NCBI RefSeq assembly: GCF_001426375.1 | Contig: NZ_LMEO01000053.1 | Span: 124,499-188,498, forward strand | Origin: Paenibacillus sp. Root444D2 | GTDB taxonomy: Bacteria; Bacillota; Bacilli; Paenibacillales; NBRC-103111 | Reading direction: 5' to 3' | DNA length: 64,000 nt | Shown here: positions 16,245 through 25,120 of the stretch, piece after piece | Numbering within the stretch: the first letter of the stretch is position 1 | How the letters are laid out: the number at the start of each line of letters is the position of its first letter | The notes under the pieces: model-generated | Databases searched by the model: none | Told to the model about the DNA's origin: nothing | The model's input: only the letters and a program-made list of their open reading frames with translations | Program-made: the position numbers and the translations under genes

Positions 16245-16430
16245 CATCATAAAATTAAATGGTCTTTAACTACTTGTTTTCGTTTAGGTTGGGTGAATAG
16301 CTTACAACATCAGTCTATGGGGGAGCACCTACCTTGAACACGGTAAATACCCAGATCCAAATAAAATGGTTATGTGTCATGGGCGAACGAGCATTCATGT
16401 TCCCTAACCCTCAAATAGGTAACTTTTTCG

Positions 16431-16459
16431 ATAAATAGCGAATCGTCGTTCCTCTTAGC
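16431..16459. repeat. Dispersed repeat AAATAGCGAAT..CGTTCCTCT
   Basis: About 29 bp matching 60987-61015 except in a few central bases. It is in a gene-free stretch (16245-16512) that otherwise shows only the terminator at 16472. Confidence 0.5.
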
Positions 16460-16471
16460 TCATTTTCAACT

Positions 16472-16505
16472 AAAAAAAGACTGCTCCTCAGGCGGGAGCA
16501 GTCCT
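16472..16505 (-). terminator. Terminator of the MBL-fold gene
   Basis: GACTGCTCC and GGAGCAGTC form a stem followed leftward by TTTTTTTAG. It lies 8 nt after the stop of the gene at 16513. Confidence 0.8.
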
Positions 16506-16512
16506 TTCATAT

Positions 16513-17136
16513 TTACACATATGGATTGTTTTCACGTTCGAAACCAATCGTTGTTTTGGCGCCATGTCCGGGATACACAATGACATCGTCATCGAGTAAA
16601 AACAGCTTATCTTGAATGGAATCCAGCAATACGTTGTTATCCCCACCGAGAAGGTCCGTTCGACCTACTGACAGTTTGAACAGCACATCTCCACTGAACA
16701 GGTGCTTCTCGTATAAGAAACTCACACTTCCCGGTGAATGACCGGGGGTATGGAATACCTTAAGCTTAATGCCAAGAAACTCTAGCGTTTGGCCTTCGTC
16801 TAGCGCATATTCAGCCGGGTCCGTTTCAATCGGAGCACCTAGATCAGGCCAGCGTGCTGAGCCGTTTTTCTTCGGATTTGTCAGCCAATCGGCTTCTAAA
16901 TCGTGAATATACACGGGGCAGCGTTTGAGCTTACGGATCTCATCAACACCGCCGATATGGTCAAAATGAGCATGCGTGAGGAGAATCGCTTCAATATCCA
17001 AATCGGCAATCTTTTTGATAAGTGATTTAGGATTCATGCCAGGATCTATGATAATGCCTTTTTTCGTTTCTGGATCAGATAACAAATACGCGTTTGTACT
17101 TACCGGGCCTAGAACAAAAGATTCTATTTTAATCAT
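16513..17136 (-). CDS. MBL-fold metallo-hydrolase (glyoxalase II-like, YqgX type)
   Basis: A 207-residue hydrolase with the full metal set: T-H-A-H-F-D-H-I-G-G, H-T-P-G-H-S-P-G-S, S-G-D-V-L-F and Y-P-G-H-G. N-A-Y-L and I-I-D-P-G at the N-terminus are typical of YqgX/glyoxalase II-like enzymes that hydrolyse thioesters in bacillithiol or related pathways; the exact substrate is not proven. It is 11 nt downstream of the thioredoxin-like gene and presumably co-transcribed with it, which fits a thiol-related role. Confidence 0.88.
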   Translation of the reverse strand: MIKIESFVLGPVSTNAYLLSDPETKKGIIIDPGMNPKSLIKKIADLDIEAILLTHAHFDHIGGVDEIRKLKRCPVYIHDLEADWLTNPKKNGSARWPDLGAPIETDPAEYALDEGQTLEFLGIKLKVFHTPGHSPGSVSFLYEKHLFSGDVLFKLSVGRTDLLGGDNNVLLDSIQDKLFLLDDDVIVYPGHGAKTTIGFERENNPYV

Positions 17137-17147
17137 ATGTATTCACC

Positions 17148-17714
17148 TTAGAACGACTCGATTAATTCACGAAGTTCCTTCACAATAACAGCATGATATC
17201 CGTTACCTTCACCATATTGACGGCCCATTTCGGCTCTGGCTACTTGAATTTTTTCGCTATAATCTGCCGCTTCACGATCTGGATTTTCTTTTTTGAATTG
17301 ATTCATGACAGCTTGCACGTGCTTCGGACGCGGACCCCATTGTCCCAAAACAAAACCGCCTGTATCTGTAAATATAACAATTGGAATCGCACGACCGCCA
17401 CCCGTCAGGAACTGGTCAATCACGTCATAATTTTGTTCAATGATAAGTACTTCCGTAGGGATACCGCTGTTCTCCAGCGCCTTGAATACGACAGGTACAT
17501 TGCGAACAACGTCGCCGCACCAATCCGCAGCAACGATCAGACAGCGCAGATCATCCCGGTTGTTTAGAGAATCAAAATACTCCTTATCGTCTTCATTATC
17601 CCATTCAAATCCATTGTAATAAGCTAAAAATTGTTCTTGATTTTTCTCCATACTGTCAATGAACTGTTGCGGCTTTAAGCCCGTACGTAGTTTATTTGCT
17701 AGATTCTTACTCAT
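17148..17714 (-). CDS. Thioredoxin-fold family protein with a single active-site cysteine
   Basis: A 188-residue member of the thioredoxin_9-like family (A-A-D-W-C-G-D-V-V-R-N, then R-A-I-P-I-V-I-F with the cis-proline, and G-P-R-P). The active-site position is W-C-G-D, so the second cysteine of the usual CxxC is missing, and disulfide exchange by the normal two-cysteine route is unlikely. Families with this pattern are widespread in Bacillales but uncharacterised. GGAGGATGA ribosome binding site at good spacing. Confidence 0.85.
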   Translation of the reverse strand: MSKNLANKLRTGLKPQQFIDSMEKNQEQFLAYYNGFEWDNEDDKEYFDSLNNRDDLRCLIVAADWCGDVVRNVPVVFKALENSGIPTEVLIIEQNYDVIDQFLTGGGRAIPIVIFTDTGGFVLGQWGPRPKHVQAVMNQFKKENPDREAADYSEKIQVARAEMGRQYGEGNGYHAVIVKELRELIESF

Positions 17715-17791
17715 CGCTAGTCATCCTCCATTTTCGTTTTTCGTTTCTTTTATTGTAGCAAATGCAAGCGAAAGCTCCAAATCTTTGTGGC

Positions 17792-18391
17792 TTATATCTT
17801 CGCTTTTCTTTTCAAATATAATTGATAACCCACATACAAGATTGTTAAGACAATCGCTGCGATAATTAATGGCTTAATGTAAGGTCCTGCGATTTCGTCA
17901 ATCGTTTCCCAGTTATCTTTGAGCTTCATGCCCAAGTAGACATAGAGAATGGAATATGGAATTAAAGCTAGACCTGTGTAGAGTGTAAACCTACCTAGCG
18001 GCATTTTGGCCATACCGCCGGGAAGGGATATCGCATGACGGACAATGGGAATGAATCTAGCTGTGAAGATCATGCCTGTCCCATAGCGGTTAAACCACGA
18101 CTCGGCAACATCAATATGATGCTTGCTGATAAGTAAATATTTGCCGTACTTCTCAAGGAAGGGTCTGCCTCCGTAGCGTCCGATCCAATAGAGCACCACT
18201 TGTGCTAAGGTACCGCCGATTACTGCGCAAATAATAGCGCCTACAAAATTAATTTCACCTTTAGACACCAGATAGCCAGCGTAAGCCAAAAGCAGTTCGT
18301 TAGGGATAACTTCCAACATTAATCCGAGGAAAATCCCCCAATACCCAAGCTCTTCCAAATAAAGCAGTACATTGTGAATCAACTCACTCAT
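17792..18391 (-). CDS. DedA family membrane protein
   Basis: A 199-residue DedA/VTT protein: E-x-I-P-N-E-L-L-L-A-Y-A-G-Y-L, G-x-x-G-x-x-x-x-Y-x-I-G-R-Y-G-G, and the hallmark F-T-A-R-F-I-P-I-V-R-H-A-I-S-L-P-G-G. The family includes polyprenyl-phosphate and phospholipid flippases involved in envelope homeostasis. It is a single gene, transcribed away from the LysR gene with an 80-nt gap. Confidence 0.92.
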   Translation of the reverse strand: MSELIHNVLLYLEELGYWGIFLGLMLEVIPNELLLAYAGYLVSKGEINFVGAIICAVIGGTLAQVVLYWIGRYGGRPFLEKYGKYLLISKHHIDVAESWFNRYGTGMIFTARFIPIVRHAISLPGGMAKMPLGRFTLYTGLALIPYSILYVYLGMKLKDNWETIDEIAGPYIKPLIIAAIVLTILYVGYQLYLKRKAKI

Positions 18392-18462
18392 CCATGAAAC
18401 CTCTCTCCACTTAGAATATCCGTTTCTAGTCTATAAAACATTCTATCACAGACGGGCTCCTA

Positions 18463-19374
18463 TCAACCAGTTTCACGCTCTTTTTGCGCTAAAAAGTAGG
18501 ATATAATGTGCTCCTTGCAGGCTTGTACAGGTGCACTTAAATCTTTGCCTGAGCGATGAATGAGCCCATGCTCTAGTAGAATTGTTTTCTCCAATTGCAG
18601 TCTCAACAATTTGCCTGATTGAAGCTCTTCCTGAACGGATGTTAACGGCATTAAAGAAAGACCCATTCCAAACATCATGGTCTGTTTAATCATTTCCGTG
18701 CTGTCGAACTCCATGGCTGTAAAGGTGGCTAACCCTTTGTCTGCTAAGATCTGAGAGGCCATCGATTGGTAAATGCAGCGGCTTCCAAAACCGATTACCT
18801 TGGTATCCGCTATCGCTTCCCAACCATCGTTCTCCATCCGACTTACCAATGCAGGAGCCCCTACCCATACCAATTCGTCTTGGATTAGAGGTATAAAAGT
18901 AAGATTGTTAGCCTTCGGGTCGCGTGGAACAATGCCAAGGTCAACGCGGTACGCAGACACTTCTTGGATAATATCGCGCTGAAAGCCAGTTTCTAGCTGC
19001 AATTGAATCTGAGGATATTGTTCAAAAATAGTAGGCAGAAGCTGCGGGAGATGCGGTACGCAAAAGGATTCAAGCGCTCGGAGCCGCACCACGCCTTTGG
19101 GTTCATGCAAGCCAGTTAATTTATCTTGGAGGGATTCACCAAGCTGTAGGTATCGATACGCATAGGGGGCAACTTCTCGGCCCGCGTCAGTTAATTCTAC
19201 ACCTCGGGGCAAACGCTTAAACAGAGCTTGACCCAATGTTTGCTCAAGCTGATGAATATGCATCGTAACTGTAGATTGCACGTATCCGAGCTTGAGAGCT
19301 GCCTTGCTGAAGCTTTTCTCCTCCATCACCGTGATGAAGGTTTTCATGCTGCGCCCGTCCATATGTTCAAGCAT
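18463..19374 (-). CDS. LysR family transcriptional regulator
   Basis: A 303-residue LTTR: N-terminal helix-turn-helix with F-S-K-A-A-L-K-L-G-Y-V-Q-S-T-V-T-M-H-I-H-Q-L-E and G-x-x-L-F-x-R, and a C-terminal type 2 periplasmic-binding-like effector domain. ATG 19374 has GGGAG at 9 nt, whereas the ATG at 19392 has no ribosome binding site. It is divergent from the HPP gene at 19494 with a 119-bp gap holding two inverted repeats. By the usual LTTR logic it regulates that gene. Confidence 0.9.
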   Translation of the reverse strand: MLEHMDGRSMKTFITVMEEKSFSKAALKLGYVQSTVTMHIHQLEQTLGQALFKRLPRGVELTDAGREVAPYAYRYLQLGESLQDKLTGLHEPKGVVRLRALESFCVPHLPQLLPTIFEQYPQIQLQLETGFQRDIIQEVSAYRVDLGIVPRDPKANNLTFIPLIQDELVWVGAPALVSRMENDGWEAIADTKVIGFGSRCIYQSMASQILADKGLATFTAMEFDSTEMIKQTMMFGMGLSLMPLTSVQEELQSGKLLRLQLEKTILLEHGLIHRSGKDLSAPVQACKEHIISYFLAQKERETG

Positions 19375-19421
19375 TGTATGCCACTCCCACATATCGAATT
19401 ATCAAATACCTAATATCACAA

Positions 19422-19461
19422 TCATTCGTTATTCAAATGATTCAACTCATGATACCATGAG
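19422..19461. promoter_or_regulatory. Candidate LysR binding sites in the LysR/HPP intergenic region
   Basis: TCATT-N9-AATGA (19422-19440) follows the T-N11-A rule of LysR recognition sites. The perfect CTCATG-ATAC-CATGAG (19446-19461) lies closer to the HPP start codon at 19494. Two adjacent sites, one for recognition and one for activation, are typical of divergent LysR promoters. Confidence 0.5.
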
Positions 19462-19493
19462 AATTAATAATGGAAAAGAGGTGTACACAAGCA

Positions 19494-19970
19494 ATGAATA
19501 GCCCTGCATCATTCCCCAAAGTATTCGCTCTGCTCATCCCCGGAATCGGCGGGTTTCTCGCCATTCTGATTTGCAGCTTACTCGGCGATTTCACCCGAGT
19601 CGCGCTGCTTATGGCGCCCTTCGGCGCTTCCTGCGTCATCGCCTTCGCGCTCCCGCAGAGCCCGCTCGCTCAGCCCCGCAGCCTCGTCGGCGGCCACCTG
19701 CTGAGCACGCTCGTCGGGCTCTGCGCGCTCTCCGCCTTCGGCGTCCACGCGTGGAGCCTCGCCCTTGCTGTTGGCGCCGCTATCACGCTGATGCAGCTGA
19801 CGCGCACGCTGCATCCGCCGGCCGGCGCCGACCCGCTGCTCGTGATGCTCACGGGCGCGGGCTGGGGCTTCCTGCTTACGCCGGTGCTGCTCGGCGCCGC
19901 GGTGCTCGTGCTGGTTGCCCTCGTTTATCACCGGGCAACCCGAACCCATTACCCCACAGCATGGTGGTAA
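19494..19970 (+). CDS. HPP family integral membrane protein (second copy)
   Basis: A 158-residue HPP protein with A-P-F-G-A-S-C-V, S-P-L-A-Q-P-R-S-L-V-G-G-H and L-H-P-P-A-G-A-D-P-L, closely matching the paralogue at 1824-2351. An ATG at 19470 lies before the AAGAGGTG site; ATG 19494 is 9 nt after it and preferred. From about 19610 to 19920 the gene is much richer in G and C than its neighbours. Divergent from a LysR regulator. Some relatives transport nitrite; not proven here. Confidence 0.88.
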   Translation: MNSPASFPKVFALLIPGIGGFLAILICSLLGDFTRVALLMAPFGASCVIAFALPQSPLAQPRSLVGGHLLSTLVGLCALSAFGVHAWSLALAVGAAITLMQLTRTLHPPAGADPLLVMLTGAGWGFLLTPVLLGAAVLVLVALVYHRATRTHYPTAWW

Positions 19971-20080
19971 TTAGAACCCTCACTTGAACAGAAGCTTGAA
20001 CTGTTCATCAGATCATAATCATGCGCTGACAAGCCTCCGCATAAGATGTACAAGACCCTTGTACAGGAGGCGGACCAACC

Positions 20081-20527
20081 ATGTCCCGAGTATGGATTGT
20101 TAAACGTAAGCATCTCTATCTGGCAGCCGCTGCTCTGCTGCTGCTCCTTTCCGGCTTGCTGTATATGAACCGTGGGAGCATCGTTCCAACGGCGGCCGAC
20201 CCGACCGCGGAAAGAACGATTCACATGGTTGTCGGAGAGTTTAAATCAACCACGGCAGACGGTAAAACAATCGAAGCCTATCGATGGGATCCAGGCACTG
20301 TCGTTGTCCAAAAGGGCGAGAGAATCAAACTTAGCATCTATGGCGTGAACGGTCAGAGCCACCCTTTTCTCATCGAAGGGCTAAATATTAGCGGTGAAGT
20401 CAAGAAAGGGAAAGAAACCATTGTACATTTCACAGCCAATCAGGAAGGGACTTACCGCCTCATCTGCTTGACGCACACGGATATTGCCCATAGCGGTCCG
20501 ATGATCGGCTATATCGTGGTGGATTAG
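20081..20527 (+). CDS. Membrane-anchored cupredoxin-like protein
   Basis: A 148-residue protein with one N-terminal membrane anchor (residues 12-28) and an extracellular cupredoxin domain. Candidate copper ligands are His94 (S-H-P-F), Cys129 (L-I-C-L-T-H), His132 or His137, and Met141, the His-Cys-His-Met set of a type 1 copper site. There is only one cysteine, so a CuA centre is excluded. It has a strong GGAGG ribosome binding site and its own terminator. Possible roles are extracellular electron transfer or copper handling; the spacing between ligands is not fully canonical. Confidence 0.8.
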   Translation: MSRVWIVKRKHLYLAAAALLLLLSGLLYMNRGSIVPTAADPTAERTIHMVVGEFKSTTADGKTIEAYRWDPGTVVVQKGERIKLSIYGVNGQSHPFLIEGLNISGEVKKGKETIVHFTANQEGTYRLICLTHTDIAHSGPMIGYIVVD

Positions 20528-20540
20528 CCGTTTTTCTGAC

Positions 20541-20621
20541 GAAAACCTTATCTGCTCTCAGGTCTCCTAACTCCCTCATGGGATTTTGATATCTGGAGTA
20601 GCAATAAGGTTTTTTTTCGTT
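20541..20621 (+). terminator. Long terminator hairpin after the cupredoxin gene
   Basis: AAAACCTTAT near 20543-20552 pairs with ATAAGGTTTT near 20604-20613, directly followed by a run of T. The loop is long and has its own partial pairing (GGTCTCC/GGAG). Confidence 0.6.
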
Positions 20622-20669
20622 TACACTGTTGCAAAGCTCAATGATTTTAATGAAGAAGGTGCTTTCGTT

Positions 20670-21350
20670 TTGAAAACTCATATTCTAGTTGTCGATGACG
20701 ATGCTCACATTCGGGAATTGCTCCGTTTCTTATTTTCAAAGGAAGGCTATGCGGTGTTTGAAGCAAGTGACGGAGAACAAGCGTCCAGGTTGATGGAAAC
20801 CGAGCAAATTCATTTGGCGATTGTCGATGTCATGATGCCGCTGCGCGATGGTCTGGAGCTATGTTCGGAAATTCGCGAGCATTATGATATTCCTGTCCTT
20901 CTTTTAACAGCCAAAGGAGAAATCGAAGATAAAGAGAAAGGTTTTCTGTCTGGGACTGATGACTATATGGTTAAACCCTTTGAGCCCAAGGAATTGTTGT
21001 TCCGAGCGAGAGCTTTACTGCGCCGTTACCAGCTTGTCTCCTCCGAGGTGATTACCTTGAACCAAACGATCATCAATCGCAAAAGCTATGAAGTGATAGC
21101 CAGAGGCCAAACACTTCTGCTCCCCCTTAAAGAATTTCAACTATTAGCCCAATTAGCCAGTCATCCAGGACGCATATTCACGCGGGAACAGCTGATTCAA
21201 ATGCTCTGGGGAACAGACTATGAAGGCGACAGCCGTACTATTGATGTCCATATCAAGCGTTTACGGGAACGATTTGTTGAGATGACCGAAGATTTCGTCA
21301 TTACAACTGTACGGGGACTTGGGTATAAGCTTGAGGTGACCGAAAGGTGA
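20670..21350 (+). CDS. OmpR/PhoB family response regulator
   Basis: A 226-residue regulator: receiver domain with acidic pocket D9-D10-D11, phosphoacceptor Asp53 (I-V-D-V-M-M-P), Thr80 and Lys102 (Y-M-V-K-P-F), then a winged-helix DNA-binding domain ending V-T-T-V-R-G-L-G-Y-K-L. The frame is open further upstream, but a TTG at 20670 follows GAAGGTG at 8 nt and gives a clean start M-K-T-H-I-L-V-V-D-D-D. It overlaps the kinase by 4 nt. A likely target is the MMPL gene downstream, whose promoter has 11-bp-spaced direct repeats. Confidence 0.92.
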   Translation: MKTHILVVDDDAHIRELLRFLFSKEGYAVFEASDGEQASRLMETEQIHLAIVDVMMPLRDGLELCSEIREHYDIPVLLLTAKGEIEDKEKGFLSGTDDYMVKPFEPKELLFRARALLRRYQLVSSEVITLNQTIINRKSYEVIARGQTLLLPLKEFQLLAQLASHPGRIFTREQLIQMLWGTDYEGDSRTIDVHIKRLRERFVEMTEDFVITTVRGLGYKLEVTER

Positions 21351-22726
21351 AGACACTATATACACGCATCGTTGTAACCTTTATTGTCATTGCGATGGTC
21401 AGCAGTATGCTCGCCCTGCTCCTCTCGAATGGCTATTATTCGGCCAAATTAAGAGGCGAAAATGAAGATCAGCTTTGGAAGATCACAACGGAGATCCGTA
21501 CCTTGTATGAGCAAGTGCCTGATCTGGAGCCGGCAATCTATTTTACTCATATCGCCAATATGGGATTTCAACTTTATGCTGTTAACGATCGGATGGAAGG
21601 AACCTTCTACGGGACTCCGTTCAAACATACCCAGATGGATCCGGAGCAGATCAGGCTTGTCTTAGCCGGAGAACCGTATCGAGGCGTTTTGCAAGAGCGT
21701 CATTTTCTCATGGTGACCGGATTCTTTGAAAATAGCCTGCAAAATAGCATAGGTGTCCCTATTCAGGTAAAGGGAAAACCTTATGCCCTATTCGTGCGGC
21801 CTAATCTGACGCAGCAAATTGGCGGTGTTCGAATCCTCATGGCCTTTCTGTTAGGGCTTACGTTTCTTTTTAGTATCCTCTTCATTATTATTTTCTCGCA
21901 ATACATTGTTAAGCCTGTCAAAAAGTTAACTGATGCAACGAAACGGATCGTCAAAGGAAATTTTGAAAGTGCCATGGACGTTTCCCGGCAAGATGAGATT
22001 GGAGAGTTGGCCAGAGACTTCACCTACATGGCCCAATCCCTCAAACAGCTGGATAACATGCGTCAGGAATTCGTGGGCAACGTTTCCCATGAAATTCAGT
22101 CTCCGTTAACATCCATACAAGGCTTCGCTCAGTCGATTCTGGATAAAGAGACCTCTGAGGAAGAGAAAGAACGGTATCTTCATATCATTTTAGAAGAAAG
22201 CAAGCGGTTGTCTTCACTGAGTAAGCAGCTGCTAACGCTGGCCTCTTTAGACAAAGAAAGCCATGTCATTAAGCGAAGCGTCTATCGACTTGATGAGCAA
22301 ATTCGCCAGATTCTGATTGTCACCGAGTGGCAATGGACTGAGAAAGAGCTAGAGATCGAACTTGAACTGCCGGAAACAGAAATCTCTGCGGACGCCCAGC
22401 TGCTCCATCAAGTTTGGCTGAATTTCATCACGAACAGCATCAAGTTTTCCCGGCCTGGGGATACGTTGCAGATCGTGATTCAGAAGCTGGAAACGGAGAT
22501 CCTCATTCTGATCAGCGATACAGGGATTGGGATACCGGAAGCTGAGCTGCCGCATATCTTTGATCGCTTCTATAAAGCAGATAAGGCAAGAAACCGTGCT
22601 CGTTCCGGCAGCGGCTTGGGATTATCAATTGCACAGAAAATTATCCGGCTCCACCAGGGAAGCATTGATGTGCAGAGCGAAGTCGATAAAGGCACTACGT
22701 TCACAGTGCGCCTGCCACGATTGTAA
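21347..22726 (+). CDS. Sensor histidine kinase
   Basis: A 459-residue kinase beginning with GTG (GTGA overlap with the response regulator). It has two membrane segments (about 8-28 and 160-185) flanking an extracellular domain of about 130 residues, a HAMP region (V-K-P-V-K-K-L-T-D-A-T), the phospho-histidine box S-H-E-I-Q-S-P-L (His248), an N box (F-I-T-N-S-I-K-F-S) and G boxes (D-T-G-I-G-I-P; S-G-L-G-L-S-I-A). The Gln in the H box replaces the usual Arg; most other features are standard. Confidence 0.93.
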   Translation: MKTLYTRIVVTFIVIAMVSSMLALLLSNGYYSAKLRGENEDQLWKITTEIRTLYEQVPDLEPAIYFTHIANMGFQLYAVNDRMEGTFYGTPFKHTQMDPEQIRLVLAGEPYRGVLQERHFLMVTGFFENSLQNSIGVPIQVKGKPYALFVRPNLTQQIGGVRILMAFLLGLTFLFSILFIIIFSQYIVKPVKKLTDATKRIVKGNFESAMDVSRQDEIGELARDFTYMAQSLKQLDNMRQEFVGNVSHEIQSPLTSIQGFAQSILDKETSEEEKERYLHIILEESKRLSSLSKQLLTLASLDKESHVIKRSVYRLDEQIRQILIVTEWQWTEKELEIELELPETEISADAQLLHQVWLNFITNSIKFSRPGDTLQIVIQKLETEILILISDTGIGIPEAELPHIFDRFYKADKARNRARSGSGLGLSIAQKIIRLHQGSIDVQSEVDKGTTFTVRLPRL

Positions 22727-22733
22727 TCGAACA

Positions 22734-22765
22734 TTCATCGTCCGTTCATATTCCTTTCCTACAAT
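22734..22765 (+). promoter_or_regulatory. 11-bp direct repeats and -10 box upstream of the MMPL gene
   Basis: TTCAT at 22734, TTCAT at 22745 and TTCCT at 22756 recur with an exact 11-bp period, immediately before TACAAT (22760-22765). PhoB/OmpR-type regulators bind tandem direct repeats with this period, in place of a -35 box. This suggests direct activation of the exporter by the adjacent response regulator. Confidence 0.5.
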
Positions 22766-22799
22766 TCTAACGAGAATAAGGAAAGGGGATACGAACACA

Positions 22800-25025
22800 A
22801 TGAATCGTTTTTTACCACAGTTAGCTCGTTTTGTTAGCAGCTCCAAAGGAGTCAAAATCGTTTTGATCAGTTGGCTAGCTGCTATTATCTTATTAAGCGC
22901 AATTGCGCCATCCTCAAAGGAAGTTGCAAAAAGCGGCGGAGAAGGCAGCATCCATGAAAATACGCTATCCGCGGCAGCTCAGCAAATTCTGAAAGAAGAC
23001 TATCCATCTCAAGATGGCTTAACAGCCCTTCTTGTCTTCCATGGACAGAACGCAATAACAGATGTAGAACGCAGAAATATCGAAAAAATCAGTGAATGGC
23101 TTAGCTCCGATCAGAAGCCGCCCTTGATTACGCGCGCCGTACCTTTCCATCAACTACCCAAACCTCAACAGGATTCCTTATTTTCCGAGGATCAAACAAC
23201 ACTCCTGCTGACCGTCTCATTGCAAAAGGACTTGGAATCCGGGCAAGTCTATGAAACTCTTGAGCAAATTCGACATACTGCGGATCAGATTGGCTTGGGA
23301 GCTGTCGGGCTTGAAATCACAGGGCCTGCCGGCATCTCTTCCGATACGATCATGCTTTTCAAGAAAGCTGACTTCGTCTTAATGCTAGCAACGGTTGTTT
23401 TGATTTTAGTCATTTTGATCATCATTTATCGTTCGCCTCTGCTCGCCCTGCTGCCTTTAGTTATTGCCGGCATGGTGTATCAAGTTGTCGACCGAATCCT
23501 CGGATTGGCTGGTAAAATGGGCTGGTTCTTCGTCGAGAAGCAATCCCTTTCCATCATGATGATTCTGCTTTTCGCGGTGCTAACCGATTATTGCTTATTT
23601 ATCGTTGCTCGTTACCGGTCTGAACTAAGGAAAACAGACTCCAAATACGACGCGATGTCTACTGCTTTCTCCAAAGTAGCTGAACCTATCCTATTCAGCG
23701 GCGGGACGGTCTTTATCGCCATGCTCACTTTGTTCGCTGCCATTTTCAAACCTTACCATCACTTTGCGCCTGTGTTTTCAGTTGCCATGATCATCATCCT
23801 GCTAGGTGGATTGACCCTAATCCCTGCCGTATTTGCACTTGTTGGACGCAAAGCCTTCTGGCCCCTGATTCCAAAGAGGGAGATGACACTTTCTGAAGTG
23901 AAACAGAAGGGATTCTGGGCAAAAATTAGTGTTTTTATAACAAAAAAGCCTGCTTTCACAGCCGTCCTATTATTAATAGTATTAATTATTCCCTCTTTTA
24001 CTACGTTAAGCATGAACTATTCATTTAACTTAATGAAGTCCTTTCCTAACGATATTTCGTCGCGACAAGGCTTCGAGCTTCTACAGCAGCGCTTCCCACA
24101 AGGGCAATTAGCCCCGGTTACGGTCCTCTTGAAATCGGAGAAAGAGATCGTTTTGGATGCCGCTTTTATTGATAAGACTCGTTTATTGGTTAATGCCATG
24201 AAAGAAAGAAACGGGATCAGCGGAATCACACCTGAAATCAATCAGAATTTGCTGACTCCGGGTAACCCAACTGCCCTAACGATTCTCTCTAAGCAAAAAC
24301 ATACCATCAAACTCCAGATGACGTTGAAGCAAAACCCATACGATCAGGAAGCACTGGATTTGATTAACCAAATGCGTGCGAATAGTGAACAATTACTCCG
24401 AGACAGCGGATTTGATCCTGCTCAGTTTTCCCTTCATTATGCAGGCCAAACGGCTGATCAACTGGATGTCCGATCTATGAATAGGCGTGATACACTCGTC
24501 CTATTTTCGCTAATTACCGTATTTATTACTCTCATGCTCATTTGGCAGGCCCGATCTATCCGATTGGCTTTCACAATGATTGCAACCATGCTATTATCCT
24601 ATGCGGCAACTATGGGGCTAGTATGGAGTGTCTTCCATTACGGATTTGGCTATGATGCTTTTAGCTATCGATTGCCTGTCTACACGTTCGTCTTTCTCAT
24701 CGCGTTAGGTGTCGATTACAACATTGTGTTGGTCTCTCGGATTAAAGAGGAAGCTCAGAACTATGTGTGGAAGGAAGCAGTCGGTCGCGGCGTCGCATTG
24801 ACAGGCGGGGTCATTTCTTCTGCTGGTATTGTCCTTGCAGCTACCTTCAGTGTGCTGATGACACAACCGCTTCAAGAATTGATGCTGTTCGGTTTCGCCA
24901 TGGCTGCCGGGATTCTAATCGATACCTTCCTCGTTCGCGGCATGCTGCTTCCAGCTCTAATGACTTACCTGGCACCAAAAGGAGCAGACACCAGGCTCCA
25001 ACAAAGTAAGGCAGTAAATCTATAA
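22800..25025 (+). CDS. MMPL family (RND-type) membrane transporter
   Basis: A 741-residue protein with the MMPL layout: one N-terminal segment, an extracellular loop, five more membrane segments, then a duplicate of the same arrangement. The signature L-F-A-V-L-T-D-Y-C-L-F-I and the later equivalent I-A-L-G-V-D-Y-N-I-V-L carry the intramembrane Asp-Tyr pair used for proton relay. The frame is open into the kinase gene, but ATG 22800 follows GGAAAGGGG and starts the normal N-terminus. Encoded 74 nt after a two-component system, it is likely its target; B. subtilis has a comparable MMPL gene under two-component control (YdfHI/YdfJ). Substrate unknown. Confidence 0.9.
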   Translation: MNRFLPQLARFVSSSKGVKIVLISWLAAIILLSAIAPSSKEVAKSGGEGSIHENTLSAAAQQILKEDYPSQDGLTALLVFHGQNAITDVERRNIEKISEWLSSDQKPPLITRAVPFHQLPKPQQDSLFSEDQTTLLLTVSLQKDLESGQVYETLEQIRHTADQIGLGAVGLEITGPAGISSDTIMLFKKADFVLMLATVVLILVILIIIYRSPLLALLPLVIAGMVYQVVDRILGLAGKMGWFFVEKQSLSIMMILLFAVLTDYCLFIVARYRSELRKTDSKYDAMSTAFSKVAEPILFSGGTVFIAMLTLFAAIFKPYHHFAPVFSVAMIIILLGGLTLIPAVFALVGRKAFWPLIPKREMTLSEVKQKGFWAKISVFITKKPAFTAVLLLIVLIIPSFTTLSMNYSFNLMKSFPNDISSRQGFELLQQRFPQGQLAPVTVLLKSEKEIVLDAAFIDKTRLLVNAMKERNGISGITPEINQNLLTPGNPTALTILSKQKHTIKLQMTLKQNPYDQEALDLINQMRANSEQLLRDSGFDPAQFSLHYAGQTADQLDVRSMNRRDTLVLFSLITVFITLMLIWQARSIRLAFTMIATMLLSYAATMGLVWSVFHYGFGYDAFSYRLPVYTFVFLIALGVDYNIVLVSRIKEEAQNYVWKEAVGRGVALTGGVISSAGIVLAATFSVLMTQPLQELMLFGFAMAAGILIDTFLVRGMLLPALMTYLAPKGADTRLQQSKAVNL

Positions 25026-25120
25026 TCCTCTACCCAAATGGGCGGCTTAGGTTCCTGTCCCCAGTGGCTCTCCGCCCTCTCCATGCATACAAATAGCATA
25101 GAGGGAGTGTGGATACAGTC

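Noticed and set aside
20541-20621. Riboswitch upstream of the response regulator
   Set aside because: The structure is a long terminator hairpin that follows the cupredoxin stop; no known riboswitch core was recognised.
22527-22799. 91-codon N-terminal extension of the MMPL protein
   Set aside because: It overlaps the kinase C-terminal coding region in another frame; ATG 22800 with GGAAAGGGG starts the normal MMPL N-terminus.
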